Shown piece by piece: positions 1 through 5,856 of a stretch of 14,285 bases of DNA. Every line of letters starts with the position of its first letter. The first letter of the stretch is position 1. Below the pieces are notes generated by a model. It had not been told where the DNA came from, made no database searches, and worked only from the letters and a program-made list of their open reading frames with translations. Both the position numbers and the translations under genes were made by a program. The DNA comes from JADFUS01 sp964600025 (GTDB taxonomy: Bacteria; Bacteroidota; Bacteroidia; Bacteroidales; Rikenellaceae), in assembly GCA_964600025.1 (NCBI GenBank), contig CAZRHJ010000046.1, forward strand, positions 1-14,285, read 5' to 3'.

Positions 1-1
1 A

Positions 2-193
2 AATATCCAAAAATACCTTGAAGACAATGAAATGGAAATTTTGTCGGGAGAATTTGAGCGTATCCCTATGGATAGAAAAATGCTTGATGAAGAACAAGCC
101 GCAGCAGTCCAAAAACTAATTGATAAATTGGAAGATGATGAAGATGTAAACTCTGTTTACACAAATATGATGACAGCAGAGGAAGAAGAATAG
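2..193 (+). CDS. YebC/PmpR-family protein, C-terminal fragment
   Basis: Only the last 63 codons are present; the gene enters from the left edge and the reading frame starts at base 2. The fragment contains the pattern that closes YebC-family proteins: a segment reading SGEFERIPMD, a DEEQAAAVQKLIDKLEDDEDV stretch split by one helix turn, then SVYTNM and an acidic tail (EEEE) before the TAG stop. The family was long annotated as a DNA-binding regulator. More recent work links members to relief of ribosome stalling, so the role is best left as YebC-family. The distal part seen here is the third domain, with its acidic helix. The family assignment rests on this tail alone. No hairpin follows directly; the first strong terminator downstream is at 422-464, beyond the repeat at 237. 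Confidence 0.85.
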   Translation, partial: NIQKYLEDNEMEILSGEFERIPMDRKMLDEEQAAAVQKLIDKLEDDEDVNSVYTNMMTAEEEE

Positions 194-236
194 CTTGTGT
201 TCTCTACTAAAATCTAAGCATCTGAATGATAGAAAT

Positions 237-350
237 TAGTGCTGTCCGCTAAAAACGAAACTCGCCTATCTTGTCTATTTTGCCGATGCTCTGCTTCACG
301 TACGCCAGTACGCTACGTTATATATGCAAAATAGTCTAAGAGATCCGAAT
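237..350. repeat. Structured intergenic repeat, copy 1
   Basis: Bases 237-291 recur at 14231-14285 in the same orientation with two differences, g/a at 241 and t/c at 281. The second copy is cut by the window end, so the true right boundary is unknown. The element can fold: CTATTTTGC at 275-283 pairs perfectly with GCAAAATAG at 326-334, with a weaker extension outward to about 267-343. Inside lies a small hairpin, CGTAC (299-303) with GTACG (308-312). The end at 350 is my estimate from this folding. It codes for no recognisable protein, though the minus strand is open for about 20 codons, reading VLAYVKQSIGKIDKIGEF before a stop near 244. It may be a MITE-like or REP-like element or the end of an insertion sequence. 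Confidence 0.7.
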
Positions 351-421
351 TTATTGGGAACTTGTAAGATTTCGGAAAGATAAAAATTTCAAAAATCATT
401 TTTCCAAGCCCTTCGTAAATT

Positions 422-466
422 AAAACACTGTAATGGATTATCGCTTAATCCATTACAGTGTTTTTT
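422..466 (+). terminator. Rho-independent terminator, probably of yebC
   Basis: A perfect 19-bp stem pairs 422-440 with 446-464 around the loop tcgct. On the plus strand the right arm ends in a run of six T (461-466), and a second T-rich stretch follows at 471-475. The T run is on the plus side, so it most likely ends transcription from yebC. Leftward transcripts would meet no T run after the hairpin. Confidence 0.75.
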
Positions 467-487
467 AAAATTTTTACCAGACAGCAA

Positions 488-526
488 TAAAAAAATAAGG
501 AAAGGGATTTTTCCCTTTCCTTATTT
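488..526 (-). terminator. Rho-independent terminator of the peroxiredoxin gene
   Basis: A perfect 15-bp stem pairs 493-507 with 512-526 around the loop tttt. Read on the minus strand, the hairpin begins 18 bases after the peroxiredoxin stop codon and runs into TTTTT followed by ATT (complement of 488-495). This is a standard intrinsic terminator for the leftward gene. Confidence 0.85.
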
Positions 527-543
527 AATTTTTAGTTATAAAA

Positions 544-1254
544 CTATTTTTTGTATAGTTTAGATTCTACTTCCTCTTTTGAAATGTTTTTTGTACAGAA
601 GAACCAATCGTAGCATTTCATATCACCAGCTTTGTTTTCCATACGCTCTTTTGCAACACCGCAAGTTCCTGCTGGTGGAACAATAACCTCGTCACCTGGT
701 CTCCAATCTGCTGGAAGAGCCACTCCAAAATTGTCGGTAGTTTGAAGTCCCATTAATACACGTTTGATTTCGTCAAAATTACGTCCCAAAGAAAGTGGAT
801 AGTACATAATTGTACGAACGATACCTTGTGGGTCAACAAAGAACACTGCTCTAACTGCTGCTGTTGTGCTTTGTGCAGGTTGAATCATACCATATAACTT
901 AGCAACTTTCATTGAAATATCGTCGATAAGAGGGAACTTAACCTCAATACCTTTCATTCCTTTGTATTCTATTTTTTCTTTGATTGTACGCAACCAAGCG
1001 ATGTGGCTATGAAGACCATCTACTGACAAACCTACAAGCTGACAGTTTAAATCTTCAAATTCTTGTGCCATTTTGCCAAATGTCATAAACTCCGATGTAC
1101 AAACAGGAGTAAAGTCTGCTGGGTGGCTAAAAAGAATAGACCATTTACCACTATAATCAGAAGGGAAATTAATAGTTCCCTGAGTTGTGTTTGCTGTAAA
1201 TTCAGGTGCTTTTTCGCCAATTCTTGGCATTGCATAAAATTCTTGATTTTCCAT
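544..1254 (-). CDS. Peroxiredoxin, Prx6/archaeal Tpx type with three cysteines
   Basis: This cytosolic thiol peroxidase reduces H2O2 and alkyl hydroperoxides. The protein has 236 residues, usual for the long Prx6-like group. The peroxidatic cysteine is Cys52 in HPADFTPVCTSEF (44-56), with the supporting Pro45 and Thr49. Arg134 in AAVRAVF is in the place of the conserved active-site arginine. The C-terminal extension carries Cys198, Cys214 and Cys220. The six-residue spacing of the last two matches the resolving pair of archaeal thioredoxin peroxidases such as that of Aeropyrum pernix, so a 2-Cys mechanism is likely despite the 1-Cys-like fold. The ATG at 1254 is the first good start and agrees with family N-termini (MPRIGEKAPEF). 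The gene is apparently monocistronic, with its own promoter at 1303-1335 and terminator at 488-526. It is often labelled ahpC or prx; I leave the symbol empty because the family names overlap. Confidence 0.95.
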   Translation of the reverse strand: MENQEFYAMPRIGEKAPEFTANTTQGTINFPSDYSGKWSILFSHPADFTPVCTSEFMTFGKMAQEFEDLNCQLVGLSVDGLHSHIAWLRTIKEKIEYKGMKGIEVKFPLIDDISMKVAKLYGMIQPAQSTTAAVRAVFFVDPQGIVRTIMYYPLSLGRNFDEIKRVLMGLQTTDNFGVALPADWRPGDEVIVPPAGTCGVAKERMENKAGDMKCYDWFFCTKNISKEEVESKLYKK

Positions 1255-1302
1255 AATATTATTTTTTAGTTGTTAATAATTATTTTTATTTATTTCGTAC
1301 TG

Positions 1303-1335
1303 CAAATATACTATGCAAATATCATTCCTAACAAA
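1303..1335 (-). promoter_or_regulatory. Predicted promoter of the peroxiredoxin gene
   Basis: On the minus strand TATATTTG (complement of 1303-1310) fits the Bacteroidota -7 box TAnnTTTG. TTTG (complement of 1332-1335) lies 21 bases upstream as a -33 element. The -7 box is 48 bases before the start codon. I saw no obvious OxyR-type dyad. Confidence 0.65.
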
Positions 1336-1382
1336 TTGATTTTCAAATACAATTATCAAAAAAAGTTATAAATGCCTCAAAC

Positions 1383-1898
1383 CTATCTATCTATGCCATT
1401 TCTCGACAATACTCCATTTTGATAGTAGTGTTTTATTTCTTGCACTTCGCTTACCAAATCCGCATATTCATACAATTCTTCGGGTGCATATCTTCCAGTA
1501 ATTATAAGTTCGCAGTTTGTGGCTTTGTTTTTCATTATTTCGATAACTTGCTGAGTTGTTATTAGTTTGAAAAAAATTGCAATAGTTATTTCGTCCATAA
1601 TAACCACGTCGTATTCACCGCTAAGGATTATTTTTTTTATTTTTTCCAACCCAATTTGAGCTAAATCTATGTCTTCTTGTTCTGGTTCACGACTAATAAA
1701 ACAATCACGACCGTACTGTTCTATTTTTATTGTGTCAAATTTGTTTTCAATTTGTGTTTCATTGTATTTCATACTTTTTACAAATTGACCTACATACACA
1801 CTTTTACCACTGCACAATGCTCTCAAAGCTAATCCAAATGCCGCAGTAGTTTTTCCTTTCCCATTTCCAGTATAAATATGAATATATCCTCTATCCAT
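1383..1898 (-). CDS. cobO: Cob(I)alamin adenosyltransferase, CobA/CobO/BtuR type
   Basis: This enzyme transfers the 5'-deoxyadenosyl group of ATP to reduced cobalamin or corrinoid, the last activation step in making adenosylcobalamin. Family marks in the 171-residue product are the N-terminal P-loop GNGKGKTT (11-18), a Walker B-like VVIMDE (98-103), TGRYAPEEL (135-141 region), and the closing EVQEIKHYYQNGVLSRNGID pattern typical of the family. An upstream in-frame ATG at 1949 would add 17 residues. I reject it because the family begins at MDRGYIHIYTGNG, and because the -7 box TATATTTG (complement of 1927-1934) lies inside that extension and can only serve a start at 1898. The gene is divergent from the DUF71 gene at 1952. 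It has no hairpin after its stop, so transcription may run on towards the peroxiredoxin gene. Confidence 0.93.
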   Translation of the reverse strand: MDRGYIHIYTGNGKGKTTAAFGLALRALCSGKSVYVGQFVKSMKYNETQIENKFDTIKIEQYGRDCFISREPEQEDIDLAQIGLEKIKKIILSGEYDVVIMDEITIAIFFKLITTQQVIEIMKNKATNCELIITGRYAPEELYEYADLVSEVQEIKHYYQNGVLSRNGIDR

Positions 1899-1916
1899 TT
1901 TTGATAAAATTTTAAT

Positions 1917-1934
1917 TACATTTGTACAAATATA
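1917..1934. promoter_or_regulatory. Overlapping divergent promoters of cobO and the DUF71 gene
   Basis: The plus strand carries TACATTTG at 1917-1924 and the minus strand TATATTTG (complement of 1927-1934). Both fit the TAnnTTTG -7 box, and they face away from each other. Their inner halves form the perfect 12-bp palindrome ATTTGTACAAAT (1920-1931). A minus-strand -33 candidate TTTG (complement of 1957-1960) lies 22 bases upstream of its -7 box. I see no good -33 element for the plus strand. Leaders would be about 28 bases on each side. Confidence 0.6.
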
Positions 1935-1951
1935 ATCATTAAAATACATAT

Positions 1952-2650
1952 ATGTCCAAAAAAGCTGTTTTTAATTGGAGCGGAGGTAAAGACTCTGCAC
2001 TTGCTCTCTACAAAATACTTCAAAATCCAGAATATGAGATAATTTCTTTGCTTACGACCATAAACAAAGAAAAACAATCTTCGACAATGCATAATATTCC
2101 TACTAAACTACTACAAGAACAAGCAAAAAGTATTGGGATACCTATATATATAGTCGAAATTGGTTCGAATGCAGGAATGTGTGCATATAATGATGCAATG
2201 CAAAAAGCTGTAAATCACTTTATAGCCCAGGGAGTGAAACATTTTGTTTTTGGAGATATTTTTTTGCACGATGTGCGTAGTTATAGGGAACAACAACTCT
2301 CGCCATACGGAATAGAAGTAATAGAGCCTTTGTGGGACAAAACCACAAAACAAATTATTGAGGAATTTTTGGAAAGTGGGCTTAAAACTGTAATAACAAC
2401 TACAACAGCCTCAGAACTTGACGAAAGTTATATTGGCAGAATATTAGACAGAGAATTAATCAATAATTTACCAAAAGAGTGTGATGTGTGTGGTGAAAAT
2501 GGAGAATATCACACTTTTTGTTTTGACGGAGGAATGTTTTCCTATCCTGTAAAATTTACTCTCGAAGGGTCTTATAAATATTGCAACACTATAAAGTTGG
2601 ATACTGGCGAAGAAAAAGAATATTGTTATTGGAGTGCTAAATTAAAATAA
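1952..2650 (+). CDS. DUF71/COG2102 PP-loop ATPase, probable B12-salvage subgroup
   Basis: The product (232 residues) is an ATP-binding protein of the adenine-nucleotide alpha-hydrolase (PP-loop) superfamily. The PP-loop is SGGKDS (10-15). The other family signature is the C-terminal CGENGEYHTF (180-189), followed by EGSYKYCNTIKL (205-216), where a ligand pocket is expected. Eukaryotic and archaeal relatives are diphthine-ammonia ligases. Bacteria lack diphthamide, so that label should not be copied. Published comparative genomics of DUF71 proposed that a bacterial subgroup acts in B12 salvage. The shared divergent promoter with cobO fits that view, although the exact reaction is unknown. The ATG at 1952 follows an A/T-only leader and gives the expected short N-terminus (MSKKAVFNWSGGKDS). 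A bidirectional terminator follows at once. Confidence 0.88.
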   Translation: MSKKAVFNWSGGKDSALALYKILQNPEYEIISLLTTINKEKQSSTMHNIPTKLLQEQAKSIGIPIYIVEIGSNAGMCAYNDAMQKAVNHFIAQGVKHFVFGDIFLHDVRSYREQQLSPYGIEVIEPLWDKTTKQIIEEFLESGLKTVITTTTASELDESYIGRILDRELINNLPKECDVCGENGEYHTFCFDGGMFSYPVKFTLEGSYKYCNTIKLDTGEEKEYCYWSAKLK

Positions 2651-2680
2651 TCAAAAAGGACTTAGTCCTTTTTGATTATT
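2646..2680. terminator. Bidirectional terminator between the DUF71 gene and the cyclophilin gene
   Basis: A perfect 16-bp stem pairs 2646-2661 with 2665-2680 around the loop tta. The left arm includes the stop codon of the DUF71 gene. The right arm carries five T on the plus strand (2669-2673), and the left arm gives a matching T run on the minus strand. It sits between two converging genes and can serve both. Confidence 0.8.
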
Positions 2681-2690
2681 AAATAGTTTT

Positions 2691-3128
2691 TTATTCTTCA
2701 AAGATTTCAATTTTTTGGATATGGTCGCCTGCTCGAACATCATCAATCACGTCAAGTCCTTCGTAAACTTTGCCAAAACAAGTGTGAACCCTATCTAAGT
2801 GTGAAGTATTTGTGCGACTGTGGCATATAAAAAATTGTGAGCCACCAGTGTCTTTACCTGCGTGAGCCATAGAAAGAACTCCTCTGTCGTGATATTGGTT
2901 TCCGCCAGATGTTTCGCATTTGATTGAATAACCGGGGCCACCGCAACCATTTCCTACTGGACAACCGCCTTGAATTACAAAATCTGGAATCACACGATGG
3001 AATGTCAAACCATCATAGAACCCATCATTTGCTAATTTGCAGAAGTTTTCAACAGTTCCGGGAGCGTCTTTTTCATAAAATTCAACTAACATTGTACCTT
3101 TGTCAGTTACTATCTTTGCCTTTTTCAT
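2691..3128 (-). CDS. Cyclophilin-type peptidyl-prolyl cis-trans isomerase
   Basis: This isomerase catalyses cis-trans change of X-Pro bonds during protein folding. At 145 residues it is a compact, single-domain, cytosolic form with no signal peptide. Active-site residues are visible: FHRVIPDFVIQGG (43-55) supplies the catalytic Arg45, Phe50 and Gln53; GGSQFFI (95-101) supplies the hydrophobic pocket; His115 lies in the HLDRVHTCFGKV block (110-121). The tryptophan that makes human cyclophilin A sensitive to cyclosporin is replaced by His110, as often in bacterial forms, so weak drug binding is expected. The protein is fairly cysteine-rich for the family. The start at 3128 gives the usual short lead-in (MKKAKIVTDKG). 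The gene has its own -7 box at 3156-3163 and shares the terminator at 2646-2680. Confidence 0.95.
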   Translation of the reverse strand: MKKAKIVTDKGTMLVEFYEKDAPGTVENFCKLANDGFYDGLTFHRVIPDFVIQGGCPVGNGCGGPGYSIKCETSGGNQYHDRGVLSMAHAGKDTGGSQFFICHSRTNTSHLDRVHTCFGKVYEGLDVIDDVRAGDHIQKIEIFEE

Positions 3129-3155
3129 TTCTTAAATATTTAAAATTATTATATG

Positions 3156-3163
3156 CAAATATA
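3156..3163 (-). promoter_or_regulatory. Predicted -7 box of the cyclophilin gene
   Basis: TATATTTG on the minus strand (complement of 3156-3163) fits TAnnTTTG and lies 28 bases before the start codon. No clear TTTG -33 element was found at the usual distance. Confidence 0.55.
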
Positions 3164-3184
3164 CCTTTTTTTATTTATTTTGAC

Positions 3185-3192
3185 TAATTTTG
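3185..3192 (+). promoter_or_regulatory. Predicted -7 box of the thioesterase operon
   Basis: TAATTTTG at 3185-3192 fits TAnnTTTG on the plus strand. It overlaps the in-frame TTG at 3190, which argues against that codon as a start and leaves a short leader before the ATG at 3211. The region upstream is T-rich but has no clear TTTG -33 element. The cyclophilin -7 box on the opposite strand is only 21 bases away, so the two divergent promoters lie close together. Confidence 0.5.
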
Positions 3193-3210
3193 AGGAAATT
3201 ATTTAGTAAA

Positions 3211-3954
3211 ATGAGCAAAATAGGAGAGTATAAATTCAGACTACGTAGTCATAATGTAGATTTTACTGGCAGAGCCTCTATGAAAACTTTGTCAGAAATA
3301 GTGCTTTATTGTGCGGGAGAGAATGCCAAAGAAAATGGTTTTGGTATAGACGACTTGCAGAAAATGGGAATAACTTGGGTACTTGCACGATTGAGTATCA
3401 GAATGAAATATCTTCCAAAGTTTGGTGAAAACATAAGTGTTGAAACGTGGATTTCGAGTGTTACAGGTCATTTATCGGAACGAAAAATGCTTGTTTACGA
3501 CCAGAACAAAGAAATTATAGGTTATGCCTCTACAATGTGGGCAGTGATTGATGTGAAAACTCGAAAGGCTATTCAACAAAGTCAAGCTGAAATTTTTGGA
3601 GATGTTGTTGTGGAGCGAGATTTTGAGATTGAGGACAGCGACAGAGTGCGTTGCCTAAATTCAATAGAGATTGCCAAACACAAAGCCACTTATAGTGATT
3701 TAGATATAAATCGCCACGTTAATAGTTGTAAATATATAGAATGGATACTTAATACTATTGATTTAGAAATGCTTGAAAATCGTCCTTTTTATGGCGTTTT
3801 GGTAAATTATCAGTATGAGGTATTGTACAACGAAGTTGTTTCGATACGCAAAAACGAAAAGAAAGAATTTCATTGGGATATTTTTAACGAGAGCCAAAAT
3901 AATGCTGTTAAGTTTAGGTTTTGGGATAGCCCATACGAACATCAACAAAATTAA
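3211..3954 (+). CDS. Acyl-ACP thioesterase, FatA/FatB-like
   Basis: The enzyme hydrolyses acyl-acyl carrier protein to release free fatty acid and is cytosolic. The 247 residues fit two hotdog domains in tandem, as in bacterial relatives of plant FatA/FatB. The second domain shows the family hallmark DLDINRHVNSCKYIEW (163-178), which holds the catalytic-type Asn167 and His169. The first domain has the long helix region and WVLARLSIRM strand (56-65) seen in relatives. I start the gene at the ATG at 3211 (MSKIGEYKF). The longer frame from a TTG at 3190 overlaps the -7 box at 3185-3192. The next gene begins four bases after the stop, so this is the first gene of a three-gene operon. Chain-length preference cannot be read from the sequence. 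Confidence 0.9.
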   Translation: MSKIGEYKFRLRSHNVDFTGRASMKTLSEIVLYCAGENAKENGFGIDDLQKMGITWVLARLSIRMKYLPKFGENISVETWISSVTGHLSERKMLVYDQNKEIIGYASTMWAVIDVKTRKAIQQSQAEIFGDVVVERDFEIEDSDRVRCLNSIEIAKHKATYSDLDINRHVNSCKYIEWILNTIDLEMLENRPFYGVLVNYQYEVLYNEVVSIRKNEKKEFHWDIFNESQNNAVKFRFWDSPYEHQQN

Positions 3955-3958
3955 ATAT

Positions 3959-4939
3959 ATGAAAAAATTAAACTTTATAATCCTTGCATTGTTTTTTTGT
4001 GTAAATATTGCGTTTAGTCAAGTTGCGTTTAGTGGCAAAGAATTTACAGTAGATTTTTCGCAAAAGAATTACAAATACGAACAAAAAGATATTGTATATA
4101 AAAGTGTTTATGGTTTGGAGCTGAAATTAGATATTTTGGCAGACAAAAATGCTCCTCAAACAGCACCAGTCCTTTTGTATGTTCACGGAGGAGATTGGGA
4201 TAAAGGCAATAAAGCTGAGATTTTTAGACCCAAAGTTGAACAAATTATACATCACGCTACAAAATTGAATTATAGAGTAGTGTCGATAGATTATCGTTTG
4301 TGCCGTCCCGAAACGCCTGTTTATTGTGCTATTTCGGACGTGAAAGATGCAGTTAGATGGGTCAAAAAAAACGGTGAAAAATATGGTCTTGATGCTTCGC
4401 ATATTGTGTTGATGGGAACAAGTGCAGGAGCACACCTATCTATGATGGCAACATATAGTTCTGACGAAGAGTATTTAGGAGTTAAATCCTTGGCAGAATA
4501 TAGTTCTCAGCCTACAAAACTTATAGAATGTTATGGTCCAGTGGAGGTTCATCGTACATTTAGATTTCAGACTGGAATGACGACTCAAATTGCTCGTTGG
4601 TTTTTTAATAAAACTCTTTACAAAGATTTTGTTGATATTTCTTATGATTTCTCAGGGCTTAAATATCCAACATACAGAGGGGATTTGCGTAAATATATGA
4701 AAAAATATTCTGTAAATTCTATTAAAAACCCTCGTAAAGTTGAAACTTTGATTTTGCACGGAACATCAGACTTTGTTGTTCAAGCCAACAATGCTCGTGT
4801 ACTAAGAAAATATTTAAGCAAAAACAATATTTCTCATACTATTTCGTTGTACAAAAAAGTAAAACATAGTTTTGTAAAAGCAAATGATGATGATATGGCA
4901 GATATTATCAATAAATGTGAAATATTTTTAAAACATTAA
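3959..4939 (+). CDS. Secreted alpha/beta-hydrolase, esterase/lipase-like
   Basis: A probable carboxylester hydrolase exported to the periplasm or beyond. The start at 3959 gives an ideal signal peptide: MKK, a hydrophobic core, then a cut after Ser20 (AFS|QV). Earlier in-frame starts lie inside the thioesterase gene and would hide the signal. The mature protein has the oxyanion-hole motif HGGDW (76-80), the nucleophile elbow GTSAGAH with Ser155, Asp271 in HGTSDF and His303 in VKHSF, which together form a complete catalytic triad. The arrangement fits the BD-FAE/alpha-beta hydrolase fold-3 type esterases. A segment around 190-240 with many Tyr, Phe and Arg may form the lid. The total is 326 residues. 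The substrate is unknown. It is four bases behind the thioesterase and three bases ahead of the next gene. No T9SS C-terminal domain is visible. Confidence 0.88.
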   Translation: MKKLNFIILALFFCVNIAFSQVAFSGKEFTVDFSQKNYKYEQKDIVYKSVYGLELKLDILADKNAPQTAPVLLYVHGGDWDKGNKAEIFRPKVEQIIHHATKLNYRVVSIDYRLCRPETPVYCAISDVKDAVRWVKKNGEKYGLDASHIVLMGTSAGAHLSMMATYSSDEEYLGVKSLAEYSSQPTKLIECYGPVEVHRTFRFQTGMTTQIARWFFNKTLYKDFVDISYDFSGLKYPTYRGDLRKYMKKYSVNSIKNPRKVETLILHGTSDFVVQANNARVLRKYLSKNNISHTISLYKKVKHSFVKANDDDMADIINKCEIFLKH

Positions 4940-4942
4940 TAT

Positions 4943-5770
4943 ATGAAAAAACAACTATTACTATTATTTACAGTATTCTTGTGCAGTTCAGCTTTTGCAC
5001 AAATGGATACTATCTACACAGCAGGTAAAAAAATTGCGTGTAGTGTTAAAGAAATTTCAGAAAACACTGTTAGGTTTACGTATCCAAACGAAGATTTAAT
5101 GAATTCGCTTAACTACAATATTATCGAAAAAATAGTATTTAAGAGTGGTCGTGTACAGACTTTTGCAAATGCAATGGCTTATAGAAATCTAACAAGTCCC
5201 GAAGATTACGAGAAAATCACTATGGCTCAACTTGAATCGGAGATTAAAGGTCTTTACAAATTGGGAGAAACAAATGCAAAGGCAAAGGGAACAACTGAAT
5301 TTTCAAGTCAGGAGCGTGTGAAACAACGTGCAATGAAAAAACTTAAACAAAAAGCAGCTATGATGGGCGGAAATGTGATTTATATGCTAAATATGCGTCA
5401 AGCTGGAAATACAAGTTCTTGGTCTGTGTTGTTTGGCACATCAACTTCTGCTGAAACAAGTCTTACAGGTATTGTATATACAAATGCACTTCCAAGCGTT
5501 GAGAAGTTTAAATCTAAGTTTGCTAACGAATCTAATTATAGAGCAACTACATACTACAAATTAGGTAATAGTGATGCAGACTATACAGTTTCAAATACCG
5601 ACAAAGATTTGCATATCTCTAATATCAATTACGAGAATGGTTATGTAAATATTTCTGGCAGACTTGACGGCAAGGAATTAGAATTCAAGGTTTCTTATGT
5701 AAACGATAATGATTTCCATATTTATTATTTCACAAAAAATGCAATTATAGCATACAGAATAGAGAAATAA
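4943..5770 (+). CDS. Secreted protein of unknown function with an RcsF/DUF4156-like segment
   Basis: I do not recognise this 275-residue protein as a whole. It starts with a clear signal peptide (MKKQLLLLF core, cut after Ala19 in AFA|Q). Residues 22-75 (DTIYTAGKKIACSVKEIS through FKSGRVQTF) form a small beta-rich unit that I associate with other Bacteroidota exported proteins. Residues 124-182 read ERVKQRAMKKLKQKAAMMGG followed by NVIYMLN and LTGIVYTN. That pattern, a helix ending in GGN then a strand, and a late GIVY strand, resembles the RcsF/DUF4156/YbjQ group of envelope proteins. Residues 200-275 are beta-rich with many Tyr and Asn. The protein has one cysteine after the signal (Cys33). 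It is translationally close to the esterase gene (three bases), so both are expected to act in the envelope. The family assignment is tentative. Confidence 0.75.
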   Translation: MKKQLLLLFTVFLCSSAFAQMDTIYTAGKKIACSVKEISENTVRFTYPNEDLMNSLNYNIIEKIVFKSGRVQTFANAMAYRNLTSPEDYEKITMAQLESEIKGLYKLGETNAKAKGTTEFSSQERVKQRAMKKLKQKAAMMGGNVIYMLNMRQAGNTSSWSVLFGTSTSAETSLTGIVYTNALPSVEKFKSKFANESNYRATTYYKLGNSDADYTVSNTDKDLHISNINYENGYVNISGRLDGKELEFKVSYVNDNDFHIYYFTKNAIIAYRIEK

Positions 5771-5787
5771 AATAGATTAAAACATAG

Positions 5788-5827
5788 TAAAGGCTGTACA
5801 ATTAGATTTGTACAGCCTTTATTTTTT
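5788..5827 (+). terminator. Rho-independent terminator of the thioesterase operon
   Basis: A 13-bp stem pairs 5789-5801 with 5808-5820 around the loop ttagat, extended by one A-T pair (5788/5821). Six T follow at 5822-5827. It lies 18 bases after the stop of the last operon gene and faces the convergent porX gene. Confidence 0.85.
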
Positions 5828-5856
5828 GTTCATTGCCCTTTATGGCAATGAATGGG

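Larger units (their letters stand above)
194..543. other. Gene-free stretch between yebC and peroxiredoxin
   Basis: These 350 bases hold no convincing gene. They contain the 237-350 repeat, a perfect 19-bp hairpin at 422-464 and a 15-bp hairpin at 493-526. Bases 351-421 show nothing I can interpret. No tRNA or other RNA gene was recognised. Confidence 0.7.

Noticed and set aside
1899..1949. Upstream start adding 17 residues to cobO
   Set aside because: The extension contains the minus-strand -7 box, and the family's N-terminus matches the start at 1898.
1952..2650. Annotation of the DUF71 protein as diphthine-ammonia ligase
   Set aside because: Diphthamide is absent from bacteria. The gene context points to corrinoid metabolism.
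3190..3210. TTG start adding seven residues to the thioesterase
   Set aside because: The codon lies inside the predicted -7 box (3185-3192). The ATG at 3211 gives the natural N-terminus.
3815..3958. Upstream in-frame start for the esterase inside the thioesterase gene
   Set aside because: It would bury a textbook signal peptide 48 residues inside the protein. The ATG at 3959 is four bases after the previous stop.
5831..5850. Hairpin CATTGCC/GGCAATG as a porX terminator
   Set aside because: Read on the minus strand it is followed by A-rich rather than T-rich sequence, so it is not a standard terminator.
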